Shown: positions 9,366-16,611 of the stretch, piece by piece
Layout of the letters: the number at the start of each line of letters is the position of its first letter
How positions within the stretch are numbered: position 1 is the stretch's first letter
Assembly (NCBI GenBank): GCA_946479205.1
Contig: CAMLFJ010000009.1
Coordinates: 1-17,616 of the forward strand
Reading direction: 5' to 3'
From: an uncultured bacterium
Lineage (GTDB): Bacteria; Methylomirabilota; Methylomirabilia; Rokubacteriales; CSP1-6
Length of the DNA stretch: 17,616 nt
Notes under the pieces: generated by a model
Seen by the model: the letters and a program-made list of their open reading frames with translations, nothing else
The model's database searches: none
What the model was told of the DNA's origin: nothing
Made by a program: the position numbers and the translations under genes

Positions 9366-11180
9366 ATGCGGCTGCGGCTCGGAGTGCGCGGGCGGGAGGC
9401 GCTGGTCGTCAGCCTGCTCACCCTGCTCGTGGTCTCCACCGCCACCGCCATCCACCTCTCCCAGCTGAGCCGCGTGGTCGTGCAGGAGGCGGTGAAGCAG
9501 GCCGAGCTCATCGCCAAGCAGATCTACGCCCAGACCAGCCGCGCGCTGCAGCGCACGCCCGGCGCCGATCCGCTCGTCGCGCTGCGGGAGGATCCGGAGC
9601 TGCGCAGCTTCCTCGACGCGAGCGTCGGCTACTCCCCGCACCTGGTCTACGCACTCGTCACCGACCATACCGGCACCGTGCTGCTCCACACCGAGCGCCA
9701 GAAGGAGGGCAAGCCGGAGCCGGAGCGTCCGAACCTGGACGGGCTCCTGACCCTGGACACGCTGAGCCGCTTCTCCGCGCTCTACGCGGCGGGTCGCACG
9801 TACGAGACGGTGCTGCCGATGACCCTCAACGACCGGCTCTTCGGGTCCATCCGCCTCGGGGTGTCCACCACGCTGCTGCGCCGCGAGGTCACCAGCTCGC
9901 TCCAGCAGAGCCTCGCGGTGGCCGCGGTCGCGCTGCCCCTGGCGTGGCTGGCCGCGATGGTGCTGGCCCAGCTCACGGTACGGCCGATCCGCGCGATCGT
10001 GGGCCAGGTGGACCGGATCCGCCGGGGCGAGCCGCTGGAGGCCACTCCGGTCGCGCTGGGCGGCGGCGACGAGTTCCAGGAGCTGTCCTTCCAGCTGACG
10101 CGCCTGGGACGCGAGCTGCAGGCGGACCGGCTGTCGACCCTCAGCGAGAAAGCGCACCTGCAGGGGGTGGTCGACCAGCTCGAGGACGGGGTCATCTTCC
10201 TCAACCCGGAGCGGCACATCCTCTTCTTCAACCGGGCCGCGGAGGCGGTGGTGGGACTCACGCTCGAGCGCGCGGTCGGCCTCCCCATCCACGAGGTGCT
10301 CGATTCCGCGCACCCCCTGCTGCCCTTCGTGGACCAGGTGCTGGTCGGCTCCACCGGGATCCGCAACGCCACCGTGGTGCTGCCCCACGAGGGCCGCGAC
10401 AAGGAGTTCCTGGTCTCCGCGTTCCACATGGAGGACGCGCACCGGGTGATGGGGGTGGCGGTGCTCCTGAAGGACCTCGAGTCCGTCAGGACGGTGCAGT
10501 CGCTGGTCAGCTACTCGGCCAAGCTGGCCGCGCTCGGCCGGCTCACCTCGGGGGTGGCCCACGAGGTGAAGAATCCGCTCAACGCGATGATGATCCACGT
10601 CGAGCTGCTCAAGGAGCGGCTCGAGGACTCGGGGGCCGACGTCAACAAGAGCCTCGAGGTCATCGGCAGCGAGATCCGGCGCCTGGATCGCGTGGTGCAG
10701 GGGTTCCTCAAGTTCATGCGCCCGCAGGAGCTGACGCTCAAGCCGGTGGATCTGAACGCGATGCTCCAGAGTGTCTGCGCGCTGCTCGAGGCGGAGAGCC
10801 AGAGCCACGGCGTGCGCTTCGTCCTCGACCTGGCCGCGGACCTGCCGGTGGTGAGCGCGGACGAGGAGCTCCTGCGGCAGGCCTTCATCAACATCCTGCA
10901 GAACGCGGTGCAGGCGATGCCGGCCGGCGGGGCGGTGCGCATCCGCACCCGCCCCGAGGAGCTCGAGTGGGCGCGCGTGACCGTGACCGACCAGGGCGTG
11001 GGCATCGCGCCGGAGGACGTGGACAAGATCTTCAAGCTCTACTACACGAGCAAGGTGGGGGGCAGCGGCATCGGGCTCTCGGTGGTGTACCGCATCGTGC
11101 AGCTCCACGACGGCACCATCGAGGCGAAGTCCGAGCCCGGGCGAGGGACCGCCATGATCGTCCGCCTGCCGCTGCGATGA
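9366..11180 (+). CDS. Membrane sensor histidine kinase (HAMP-PAS-HisKA-HATPase)
   Basis: This 604-residue kinase is the partner of the NtrC-type regulator just upstream. Transmembrane segment 1 spans about 11-30, with a periplasmic sensing region of about 150 residues and transmembrane segment 2 at about 183-203. A HAMP linker follows (about 204-258, VRPIRAIVGQVDRIRRGE). A PAS domain spans about 262-372 (VVDQLEDGVIFLN...FFNRAAEAVVGLT). HisKA is LGRLTSGVAHEVKNPLNA with His399. The ATPase domain has Asn513 in NILQNAVQAM, TDQGVGI and GGSGIGLSVV. The HEVKNPLN H-box is typical of NtrB/ZraS-type kinases paired with sigma-54 activators. The extracytoplasmic domain suggests an envelope or periplasmic signal. 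The stop overlaps the next gene by four bases. Confidence 0.94.
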   Translation: MRLRLGVRGREALVVSLLTLLVVSTATAIHLSQLSRVVVQEAVKQAELIAKQIYAQTSRALQRTPGADPLVALREDPELRSFLDASVGYSPHLVYALVTDHTGTVLLHTERQKEGKPEPERPNLDGLLTLDTLSRFSALYAAGRTYETVLPMTLNDRLFGSIRLGVSTTLLRREVTSSLQQSLAVAAVALPLAWLAAMVLAQLTVRPIRAIVGQVDRIRRGEPLEATPVALGGGDEFQELSFQLTRLGRELQADRLSTLSEKAHLQGVVDQLEDGVIFLNPERHILFFNRAAEAVVGLTLERAVGLPIHEVLDSAHPLLPFVDQVLVGSTGIRNATVVLPHEGRDKEFLVSAFHMEDAHRVMGVAVLLKDLESVRTVQSLVSYSAKLAALGRLTSGVAHEVKNPLNAMMIHVELLKERLEDSGADVNKSLEVIGSEIRRLDRVVQGFLKFMRPQELTLKPVDLNAMLQSVCALLEAESQSHGVRFVLDLAADLPVVSADEELLRQAFINILQNAVQAMPAGGAVRIRTRPEELEWARVTVTDQGVGIAPEDVDKIFKLYYTSKVGGSGIGLSVVYRIVQLHDGTIEAKSEPGRGTAMIVRLPLR

Positions 11181-11749
11181 GGCGCATGCGCGGGCCGATC
11201 TGGCTTCTGCTCACCGCCGCGACGCTCGGCGGCTGCGCGAGCACCAGCGCCTTGCTGGTGCCCGCGCCGACCATGGCGCCGCCGCGCGCGGGGTCGCCCG
11301 GGGACGACGAGCTCGCGGCGCGGTCGACCCCGGCGGTCAAGGAGCCCGTGCCCGGGCCGGCTCCACCCCGGCCCACACCCCCGACCCCGCTCGCGACCGC
11401 GCCCCCGGCCACGCCGGCTCCGCCGGGCCCGCCGGCCACGCCGCCCCCGCCGCCTCCCCGCAGCGCGGCGATTCCGCGCGAGCCGCCGGTGCTGGCCCCG
11501 CAGGCCAGCGCCGAGGAGGAGCAGCGCCTCAAGGCGCAGGCCGAGCGCCGCATCGAAGGCACCGAGAAGCTCGTGCAGCGCATCGATCCGGGCCGGCTGC
11601 CCCGCGAGCAGCAGGAGAACTACCGGACCATCCAGAGCTTTCTGGTGAAGGCCCGCGAGGCGCTCTCGACGCGTGATGTGCAGCGCGCCTTCACGCTGGC
11701 GGACAAGGCCTACCTCCTGGCCGACGAGATGTCGAAGGCACCCCGCTGA
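11177..11749 (+). CDS. Proline-rich lipoprotein co-transcribed with the kinase
   Basis: This 190-residue protein has a lipoprotein signal peptide ending in lipobox LGGC (Cys20). A low-complexity Pro/Ala/Thr region (about residues 28-105) has runs such as PPPPPP and looks like a flexible spacer. The C-terminal helical domain of about 80 residues (EEEQRLKAQAERRIEG... to ...AFTLADKAYLLADEM) resembles a short helical hairpin. I do not recognise a named family with confidence. The layout suggests an outer-membrane-anchored protein whose helical head reaches into the periplasm through a Pro-rich tether. Its ATG overlaps the kinase stop (ATGA), so it is translationally coupled and may be an accessory sensor or output of that system. 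Confidence 0.85.
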   Translation: MRRMRGPIWLLLTAATLGGCASTSALLVPAPTMAPPRAGSPGDDELAARSTPAVKEPVPGPAPPRPTPPTPLATAPPATPAPPGPPATPPPPPPRSAAIPREPPVLAPQASAEEEQRLKAQAERRIEGTEKLVQRIDPGRLPREQQENYRTIQSFLVKAREALSTRDVQRAFTLADKAYLLADEMSKAPR

Positions 11750-11756
11750 CCGGGTC

Positions 11757-11791
11757 GTGTAACCCTTACCACCGCCGGTAAGTCTTACCGG
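11757..11791. promoter_or_regulatory. Tandem GTAA-N3-TTAC palindromes, candidate activator-binding sites
   Basis: Two palindromes share the core GTAA-N3-TTAC. Site 1 is GTGTAACCCTTACCA (11757-11771), and site 2 is CCGGTAAGTCTTACCGG (11775-11791), a perfect 8-bp dyad. Their centres are 19 bp apart, at roughly -129 and -110 relative to the start predicted from the -24/-12 promoter at 11867. That is a classic position for NtrC-type enhancer sites. The same core recurs upstream of the second sigma-54 promoter (16593-16611). A terminator reading is unlikely because there is no T-tract and the loop would be too small. Confidence 0.6.
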
Positions 11792-11866
11792 CTCTCGCTC
11801 CCGCCGGGGAGCCATCGATAGCAGCAAAGTCCCACCCCTAAAGACTTCACGGCTCACCCGCACGCG

Positions 11867-11881
11867 TGGCATGGGGGTTGC
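11867..11881 (+). promoter_or_regulatory. Sigma-54 (-24/-12) promoter
   Basis: TGGCATGGGGGTTGC matches the sigma-54 consensus TGGCAC-N5-TTGC, with exact spacing, invariant GG at -24 and GC at -12, and only the C at the end of TGGCAC changed to T. The predicted transcription start is near 11893. This lies downstream of an in-frame ATG at 11871 and upstream of ATG 11928, so it supports the latter as the translation start. The adjacent operon encodes a sigma-54 activator with an intact GAFTGA loop. Confidence 0.72.
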
Positions 11882-11912
11882 CGTTTCATCCCCGGACCTT
11901 CACTACTCGGCC

Positions 11913-11922
11913 GAGGGGGAGA
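11913..11922 (+). promoter_or_regulatory. Ribosome-binding site deciding the Ivy-like lipoprotein start
   Basis: The purine-rich GAGGGGGAGA lies five bases before ATG 11928. It supports that start over the in-frame ATG at 11871, which falls inside the -24/-12 promoter itself. Confidence 0.65.
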
Positions 11923-11927
11923 CCACC

Positions 11928-12461
11928 ATGCGCAGCGTATTCCTGGGATTCACGCTGGCTCTGGGCGCGCTCACCGCAGCCTGCACGATCGATCCGCCGG
12001 CGGGAACGCCGACGCCCCCGATGGCGGGAGTACTCGAGCCGGGGCCGCGCGAGGCCACCTTCGGCCGCACCGGGGACGAGGTCATCAACAACCCGCAGCT
12101 CCGCGACAGGATCCGCAACCTGTTCGGTGCGGACTGGACGCCGGTCGCGGAGGGCCGAGGCAAGATCGCGAAGGGCGCCGCCGCCTACTTCGGTCGCACC
12201 GAGCCGCCTCGCGGGGTGCGGGTGGGCGACGCGAACTACGTGGCGGTCAGCGGCTGCGTGCTCGCGACCTGCCGCAATGAGCGCGTGCTGCTGCTGATCC
12301 AGGAAGGCGGCGAGGGGCTCCTGGCCCGGCTGGACGAGGGCGGCTTCTCGCACTATTACGCCTACGGGGGCGGCTGGGGCCTCGCCGGCACGACGGCGCA
12401 GACCCTCGACAGCGCGCTGCGGGCGCTCGCGCGCACGGGAGACCCGTACCCGCGGACCTGA
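11928..12461 (+). CDS. Small lipoprotein resembling the Ivy lysozyme-inhibitor family
   Basis: This 177-residue protein has a signal peptide (RSVFLGFTLALGALTAAC) with probable lipobox LTAAC (Cys19). A Pro-rich stretch follows, then a compact domain from about residue 45. The segment VGDANYVAVSGCVLATC (99-115), followed by NERVLLLIQE, aligns by eye with E. coli Ivy (LGDETYQVMSACKPHDC, then a strand), including a C-X4-C pair (Cys110, Cys115). Ivy inhibits c-type lysozyme by inserting the CKPHDC loop into the active site. Here that loop is CVLATC and lacks the key histidine, so the target may differ or inhibition may be lost. The start rests on the ribosome-binding site and the sigma-54 promoter. 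The Ivy assignment is by pattern and moderate; the lipoprotein call is good. Confidence 0.75.
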   Translation: MRSVFLGFTLALGALTAACTIDPPAGTPTPPMAGVLEPGPREATFGRTGDEVINNPQLRDRIRNLFGADWTPVAEGRGKIAKGAAAYFGRTEPPRGVRVGDANYVAVSGCVLATCRNERVLLLIQEGGEGLLARLDEGGFSHYYAYGGGWGLAGTTAQTLDSALRALARTGDPYPRT

Positions 12462-12475
12462 GGCGGACCCGACCC

Positions 12476-12504
12476 TTGACCGGCTCCCGCTCGACCGATA
12501 TGCT
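12476..12504 (+). promoter_or_regulatory. Sigma-70-type promoter for the otsBA genes
   Basis: The -35 element TTGACC (12476-12481) and the -10 element TATGCT (12499-12504) are separated by exactly 17 bp. They lie just after the Ivy-like gene and upstream of otsB. The transcription start would be near 12511, giving a leader of about 108 nt before the otsB ATG. This gives trehalose synthesis its own housekeeping promoter, separate from the sigma-54 unit before it. No terminator is visible between the two units. Confidence 0.6.
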
Positions 12505-12550
12505 GAGGCCTGCCTGCCTGGTCCCGTCGTCCTCGCTGGTTACGTGTGCC

Positions 12551-12622
12551 ATGTCGATACTGAGCGCGAGAGTGGTCTCGGCGGTACTGGCGACGCTCCG
12601 CAGGCCGGAGCGCGGCGCATGA
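12551..12622 (+). CDS. Candidate 23-codon leader ORF overlapping the otsB start
   Basis: An ATG at 12551 opens a 23-residue frame (MSILSARVVSAVLATLRRP, then four more residues). Its TGA (12620-12622) overlaps the otsB ATG (12619-12621) as ATGA. That overlap would couple its translation to otsB, and it lies entirely inside the predicted otsBA leader. Against it, there is no clear ribosome-binding site, and it uses codons rare in this genome (ATA, AGA, AGG). It may be chance. Confidence 0.25.
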   Translation: MSILSARVVSAVLATLRRPERGA

Positions 12623-13425
12623 GCGACCTCGTCCGTCTCCTCGCCTGGGCGGAGGAGTCCCTCGCCGGGCCCGGCAGCATCCTGCTCATGACCGACTACG
12701 ACGGCACCCTGACCCCCATCGTGGACGACCCGGCCGACGCGATCCTGGCCGAGCAGACCCGTGAGGATCTCGCGCGCCTCGCCCGCTCCCCGCGGGCGCG
12801 GGTGGCCGTGATCTCCGGCCGCGGGATCGAGGATCTGCGGGCCCGCGTGGCCCTGGACGACGTCATCTACGCGGGCTGCCACGGGCTCGAGATCGAGGGC
12901 CCGAACCTGCTCTTCCGCCATCCGGACGCGCTGGCCCAGCAGGCCATGCTGTGGGCGGTGGGGGACGTCCTGGTCCGCCGCGCCCCCTCGGTGATCGGGA
13001 TGCGCGTGGAGCCCAAGGGGCTCGCGGTGGCCGTGCACTACCGGCACGTGGCCGCCGACGAGATCCGCCGGGTGGAGATCGAGCTGGCGCGCGCGATCAG
13101 CGAGCAGGGCGGGCGCCTCAAGATCTTCCACGGCAGCAAGGTGATCGAGGTGTTGCCGCAGGTGGCCTGGACCAAGGGGGAGTGCGCGCAGTGGATCCAG
13201 GAGCGCCTGCGGGCGAGCCTGCCCGAGCCCGCGCTCTGGCTCTACCTGGGCGACGACTGGACCGACGAGCACGCCTTCGAGGTGCTGAGCGGCCAGGCGC
13301 TCACGATCCGGGTCGGCGACGTGGTGCCCGCGTCCAAGGCGGCCTACCGGCTCAACGACGTCGCCGAGGTCCACCAGCTCCTGGCCCTGCTCGCCGACGG
13401 GGTCACCGTGGAGAGTCGCGCATGA
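12619..13425 (+). CDS. otsB: Trehalose-6-phosphate phosphatase
   Basis: OtsB removes phosphate from trehalose-6-phosphate to give trehalose. The 268-residue HAD-superfamily protein carries motif I DYDGTLTPI (nucleophile Asp26, general acid Asp28), motif II in VISGRG, the cap-region segment AGCHGLEIEG, the lysine region VLPQVAWTKGE and motif IV GDDWTDEHAF. These are the standard trehalose-phosphatase signatures. ATG at 12619 is chosen over an in-frame GTG at 12544 because GGAG (12607-12610) is at workable spacing and homology begins here. Its stop overlaps the start of the synthase fusion by four bases (ATGA), so the two trehalose enzymes are translationally coupled. Confidence 0.94.
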   Translation: MSDLVRLLAWAEESLAGPGSILLMTDYDGTLTPIVDDPADAILAEQTREDLARLARSPRARVAVISGRGIEDLRARVALDDVIYAGCHGLEIEGPNLLFRHPDALAQQAMLWAVGDVLVRRAPSVIGMRVEPKGLAVAVHYRHVAADEIRRVEIELARAISEQGGRLKIFHGSKVIEVLPQVAWTKGECAQWIQERLRASLPEPALWLYLGDDWTDEHAFEVLSGQALTIRVGDVVPASKAAYRLNDVAEVHQLLALLADGVTVESRA

Positions 13426-15677
13426 GGTTCCAGCTCCGGCTGGTCGCGGCCCTCTGGGTGGCCTCGCTCCTCGTCATCGGGGTCTTCGCCTACCTGCAGG
13501 TCGTCGAGGAGCGGCAGCGCCTGATCGGCGAGCTCGACCGGCGCGCCGCCCTGATCACGGAGAGCCTCAAGGAGGTGCTGGACCCGGCGTTGGCCCGCGG
13601 GGGCAACAAGGCGCAGATCGACCGGCTCATCAAGAAGTTCAGCAAGCCGGACCTGGACCTGGCCGTCTTCGACCGCGTCGCCTCCTTGATCTCGGTGACG
13701 CCGAACGTGGGCAAGCAGATCGAGTCCCCGCCGCCCGAGGTGACGTGGGCGCTCACGTCGGGGGCGGTGCAGACCGGCTTCCGCACGCTCGAAGGCAAGA
13801 CGCTCTACGTCTACGCCGATCCGATCCTGCGCGACGACAAGGCCACCGGCGCGCTGGTGGTCTTTCTCGACGCCTCGGACCTCAGGGTCGCCGAGTGGGA
13901 GCGCTGGCGCTTCAACGCGGTCCGCTTCCTGGTGCTGGCCGCGGTGCTGGCGGTGATGGCGCTGCTCGTCGTGCGCATGAGCCTGACCCAGCCGCTGGCC
14001 AAGATGGCGCGCTGGACCAAGGCGGTGCGGCGCGGCCACGCCATCGACCCGCCCGAGATGCCGGACGAGAGCCTCTTCGGCCCGATCGCGCGCGAGGTCT
14101 CGGTGCTGGCCAAGAACCTCCAGCGGGCGCGGGCGGCCGCCGAGGAAGAAGCCGCTCTGCGCCTGATCGGCCAGACCCTGTGGACGGAAGAGCGCCTCAA
14201 GCAGTTCGCCAAGATGCGGCTCGGCGAGCGGCCGCTGGTGGTGGTTTCCAACCGCGAGCCGATCAGCCACGTCTGGAAGGACGGCCGCATCCAGGTGATC
14301 ACGCCGGCCAGCGGCCTGGTCACCGCGATGGATCCGGTGATGCGCGCCTGCGGCGGGATCTGGGTCGCCCAGGCCAGCGGCGACGCGGACCGGGAGACCG
14401 CGGACCCCCGGGGCCGCCTCCGCGTTCCCCCCGACGACCCGCGCTTCACGCTCAAGCGGGTCTGGCTCACCCCGGAAGAGGAGCAGGGCTACTACTACGG
14501 CTTCTCCAACGAGGGCCTGTGGCCGCTCTGTCATATCGTCCATAACCGGCCCCTGTTCCGGCCGGAGGACTGGGCGCACTACCGGGCGGTCAACGAGAAG
14601 TTCGCGGCCGCGGTGCTGGAGGAGATCGCGGGCACCGAGTCGCCGATGGTCCTGATCCAGGACTACCACTTCGCGCTCCTGCCCAGCCTCATCAAGCGCG
14701 AGCGCCCGGACGCGCGCACCGCGATCTTCTGGCACATCCCGTGGCCGAACTTCGAGGCCTTCTCGATCTGCCCGTGGCAGGACGAGCTGCTCCTGGGCAT
14801 GCTGGGCGCCGACCTCATCGGTTTCCACACCCAGTACTACTGCAACAACTTCCTGGACACGGTGGAGCGGGCGATCGAGGCGCGCATCGACTGGGAGCGT
14901 TTCTCGGTCACGCGCGGGCAGCACGTGACCTCGGTGAAGCCGTTCCCGATCAGCGTGGCCCCCGGCTTCGTGGACAACCCGCCGACGACGTCCCGGCAGG
15001 CGCTGCTCGAGAGCCTCGACACCACCGCCGAGTTCCTCGGAGTCGGGGTGGAGCGGCTCGACTACACCAAGGGCCTGCCCGAGCGGTTCCGGGCGCTGGG
15101 CCGCTTCTTCGAGCGCTTCCCGGAGTACCGCGAGCGCGTGGTCTTCGTGCAGCTCGCGGCGCCGAGCCGCAGCACCATTCCGCGCTACCAGGCGCTGGAG
15201 GCCGAGGTGGACGCGGCGGTGCAGGAGGTGAATGGGACGTACCAGACCAAGCGCTGGAAGCCCATCCTCTACCTGAAGCGCCACCACGAGCACCGGGACA
15301 TCTGGCCCTACTACCGTCACGCCGACTTCTGCATGGTGACCTCGCTGCACGACGGCATGAACCTGGTCGCCAAGGAGTTCATCTCGGTGCGGGACGACGA
15401 GGAGGGGGCGCTCATCCTGAGCCAGTTCACCGGCGCGTCGTCCGAGCTGCGGGACGCCATCCTGGTGAACCCCTATGACGTGGACGGCATGGCCGACGCC
15501 ATCCGCACCGCGGTCGCGATGCCGAGCGATGAGCGCCGGGCGCGCATGGGCCGCATGCGCGAGAGCGTGCGCGAGCACAACATCTATCGCTGGGCGGGGC
15601 TGCTGCTGAGCGAGCTCGAGCGGATCCCCGAGACCCCGTCCGCCACCCCCGAGCACGCGGCCTGGGAGAAGAAGTAA
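13422..15677 (+). CDS. otsA: Membrane-anchored trehalose-6-phosphate synthase: TM-sensor-TM-HAMP-GT20 fusion
   Basis: OtsA makes trehalose-6-phosphate from UDP-glucose and glucose-6-phosphate. This 751-residue protein has a GT20 domain at about 268-735: VVVSNREP (273-280), [13 protein letters not shown] with Asp414, HIPW (438-441), [14 protein letters not shown] (543-556), [14 protein letters not shown] (639-652) and [14 protein letters not shown]. These cover the catalytic positions known from E. coli OtsA. The nucleotide-loop motif is PASGLV rather than AGGLA. About 260 extra N-terminal residues form transmembrane segment 1 (about 7-26), a 135-residue extracytoplasmic region, transmembrane segment 2 (about 166-186), a HAMP-like linker (about 187-240) and a charged helix. 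Normal OtsA is soluble and about 470 residues. A related GT20 product such as glucosylglycerol-phosphate is possible, but otsB next door favours trehalose. Confidence 0.9.
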   Translation: MRFQLRLVAALWVASLLVIGVFAYLQVVEERQRLIGELDRRAALITESLKEVLDPALARGGNKAQIDRLIKKFSKPDLDLAVFDRVASLISVTPNVGKQIESPPPEVTWALTSGAVQTGFRTLEGKTLYVYADPILRDDKATGALVVFLDASDLRVAEWERWRFNAVRFLVLAAVLAVMALLVVRMSLTQPLAKMARWTKAVRRGHAIDPPEMPDESLFGPIAREVSVLAKNLQRARAAAEEEAALRLIGQTLWTEERLKQFAKMRLGERPLVVVSNREPISHVWKDGRIQVITPASGLVTAMDPVMRACGGIWVAQASGDADRETADPRGRLRVPPDDPRFTLKRVWLTPEEEQGYYYGFSNEGLWPLCHIVHNRPLFRPEDWAHYRAVNEKFAAAVLEEIAGTESPMVLIQDYHFALLPSLIKRERPDARTAIFWHIPWPNFEAFSICPWQDELLLGMLGADLIGFHTQYYCNNFLDTVERAIEARIDWERFSVTRGQHVTSVKPFPISVAPGFVDNPPTTSRQALLESLDTTAEFLGVGVERLDYTKGLPERFRALGRFFERFPEYRERVVFVQLAAPSRSTIPRYQALEAEVDAAVQEVNGTYQTKRWKPILYLKRHHEHRDIWPYYRHADFCMVTSLHDGMNLVAKEFISVRDDEEGALILSQFTGASSELRDAILVNPYDVDGMADAIRTAVAMPSDERRARMGRMRESVREHNIYRWAGLLLSELERIPETPSATPEHAAWEKK

Positions 15678-15684
15678 AACTAAG

Positions 15685-15716
15685 AAGGGGGAAGGGACGT
15701 GAGTCCCTCCCCCCTT
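15685..15716 (-). terminator. Rho-independent-type hairpin between convergent genes
   Basis: The arms 15685-15698 and 15703-15716 form a 13-bp GC-rich stem with one internal A/C mismatch and a GTGA loop. On the minus strand the hairpin is followed by a T-rich tail (TTCTTAGTTTTACTTCTTC), so it best serves the OmpA-like gene. On the plus strand no T-tract follows, though the hairpin could still help end the otsA transcript. It occupies most of the 61-bp gap between the two stops. Confidence 0.75.
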
Positions 15717-15738
15717 GGTAGAGCCTTACGGGTTCTGC

Positions 15739-16374
15739 TTAGTCCTGATCCACCATCATCTTGACGGTGACCCGGCGCTTCTTCTCGTCCGGCGTCTCCT
15801 TGGCCGTGATGGGCCCGAGGCCCACCGCCTGCACCCGGGAGAGCGGAACGCCCTTCTCGACCAGGAAGCGACGCACCGCCTCGACCCGACGCTGGCTCAG
15901 GCCGTAGTTGTAGTCCACGGTGCCCTTCGGATCCGTGTAGCCGCCCAGCTCAACCACGAGGGTCGGGTTGCCCTGGAGCTCCTTGATCACGCCCAGCAGG
16001 GCCGTCTGGGCCCCGTCGGTGAGCTCGGCCTTGTCGAAGCCGAAGTAGACCTCGAGGGTATCGGCCGTCTTCTGGTTGTAGCGGTTCGACCACAGGCGGG
16101 TCAGGCGCGTGTCCACGCCCTCGGCCTTGGTCATCGCCGCATCGGCCCGGCTACGGGCATCGGCCACGGCGCCCTCCAGGCTCTTCACCTGGGTGGTCAC
16201 GCCCTTGACCTCGGTGTTGACGCCCTCGACCTGGCCCTCGACCTTCACGAAGCGCTGGTCGATCTCGACATCCTTCTTGGCGAACATGTCGCGCACGAAG
16301 CCCTTCGTGGCGCAGCCGGACACCAGCAGGACCGCCACTGGTAGCAGCACGCCGATCTTCATCACGTTCCGCAT
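15739..16374 (-). CDS. OmpA/Pal-like peptidoglycan-binding lipoprotein
   Basis: This 211-residue lipoprotein has lipobox VSGC (Cys21). A coiled-coil-like segment follows (about 28-92, with heptad-like VEGQVEGVNTEVKGVTTQVKSLEG). A C-terminal OmpA domain (about 105-208) carries VYFGFDKAELTDGA, the diaminopimelate-binding motif GGYTDPKGTVDYNYGLSQRRVEAV (His replaced by Tyr in the usual GHTD) and KKRRVTVKM. It should anchor the outer membrane to peptidoglycan. ATG at 16374 is preceded by AGGAGG seven bases upstream. The longer frame starting at 16446 runs into the -24/-12 promoter and is rejected. It has its own sigma-54-type promoter and terminator, so it is probably monocistronic. A coiled coil is unusual for Pal proper. 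Confidence 0.92.
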   Translation of the reverse strand: MRNVMKIGVLLPVAVLLVSGCATKGFVRDMFAKKDVEIDQRFVKVEGQVEGVNTEVKGVTTQVKSLEGAVADARSRADAAMTKAEGVDTRLTRLWSNRYNQKTADTLEVYFGFDKAELTDGAQTALLGVIKELQGNPTLVVELGGYTDPKGTVDYNYGLSQRRVEAVRRFLVEKGVPLSRVQAVGLGPITAKETPDEKKRRVTVKMMVDQD

Positions 16375-16381
16375 ATACCCG

Positions 16382-16387
16382 CCTCCT
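16382..16387 (-). promoter_or_regulatory. Strong ribosome-binding site deciding the OmpA-like start
   Basis: AGGAGG on the minus strand lies seven bases before ATG 16374. It supports a protein beginning MRNVMKIGVLLP instead of the longer reading frame opened at 16446. Confidence 0.8.
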
Positions 16388-16439
16388 CTGTTGTGAGCGT
16401 TTACACCTGATAACGACGATCGCGAACCTGCCTTCAGGA

Positions 16440-16454
16440 GCAACAAACAAGCCA
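16440..16454 (-). promoter_or_regulatory. Sigma-54 (-24/-12) promoter for the OmpA-like gene
   Basis: On the minus strand TGGCTTGTTTGTTGC has the sigma-54 spacing and the invariant GG and GC pairs. The TTTGTTGC half is a strong -12 element. The predicted start is near 16428, leaving a leader of about 54 nt with an AGGAGG site before ATG 16374. The surrounding 16375-16611 gap has no gene. It contains this promoter, the palindromes at 16585-16611 and a downstream half-site TTACAC (16401-16406). Confidence 0.72.
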
Positions 16455-16584
16455 GGTGTGCGAGGGAAGGCGGGCCCCAGCGTGGTGCGTCATTTCGCGT
16501 GATCTGGCCTTTAGTTACAGGACATTGGCCACCCGCGGCGACCCCACGCGACCAGGCCGGAACGGGTCGATTTGCCGATCAACT

Positions 16585-16611
16585 TTACACGAGCGTGTAA
16601 GCGTTACACGC
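16585..16611. promoter_or_regulatory. GTGTAA/TTACAC palindrome cluster, candidate activator-binding site
   Basis: The perfect 8-bp dyad GCGTGTAAGCGTTACACGC (16593-16611) contains GTAA-N3-TTAC. An extra half-site TTACAC at 16585-16590 gives three alternating half-sites. The dyad centre is about 174 bp upstream of the start predicted for the OmpA-like gene. It shares its core with both palindromes at 11757-11791. It begins immediately after the hpnR stop, so a weak terminator role is an alternative, but no T-tract follows. Confidence 0.6.

Noticed and set aside
11775..11791. Palindrome after the lipoprotein gene read as a terminator
   Set aside because: The dyad leaves a one-base loop and no T-tract follows; the same core is found upstream of another sigma-54 promoter, so an operator fits better.
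12702..12725. CTGACCCC in otsB as a further copy of the 2226-2300 repeat arm
   Set aside because: Only eight bases match and they encode the conserved HAD motif (GTLTPI); this is coincidence.
13344..15656. Very long minus-strand open frame (770 codons) opposite the otsA fusion
   Set aside because: It mirrors the GC-rich codon pattern of the real gene, has no recognisable domain, and covers the well-supported GT20 protein exactly.
16375..16446. Longer N-terminus for the OmpA-like protein starting at 16446
   Set aside because: It would begin inside the -24/-12 promoter and place residues before an ideal lipoprotein signal peptide that has its own AGGAGG site.
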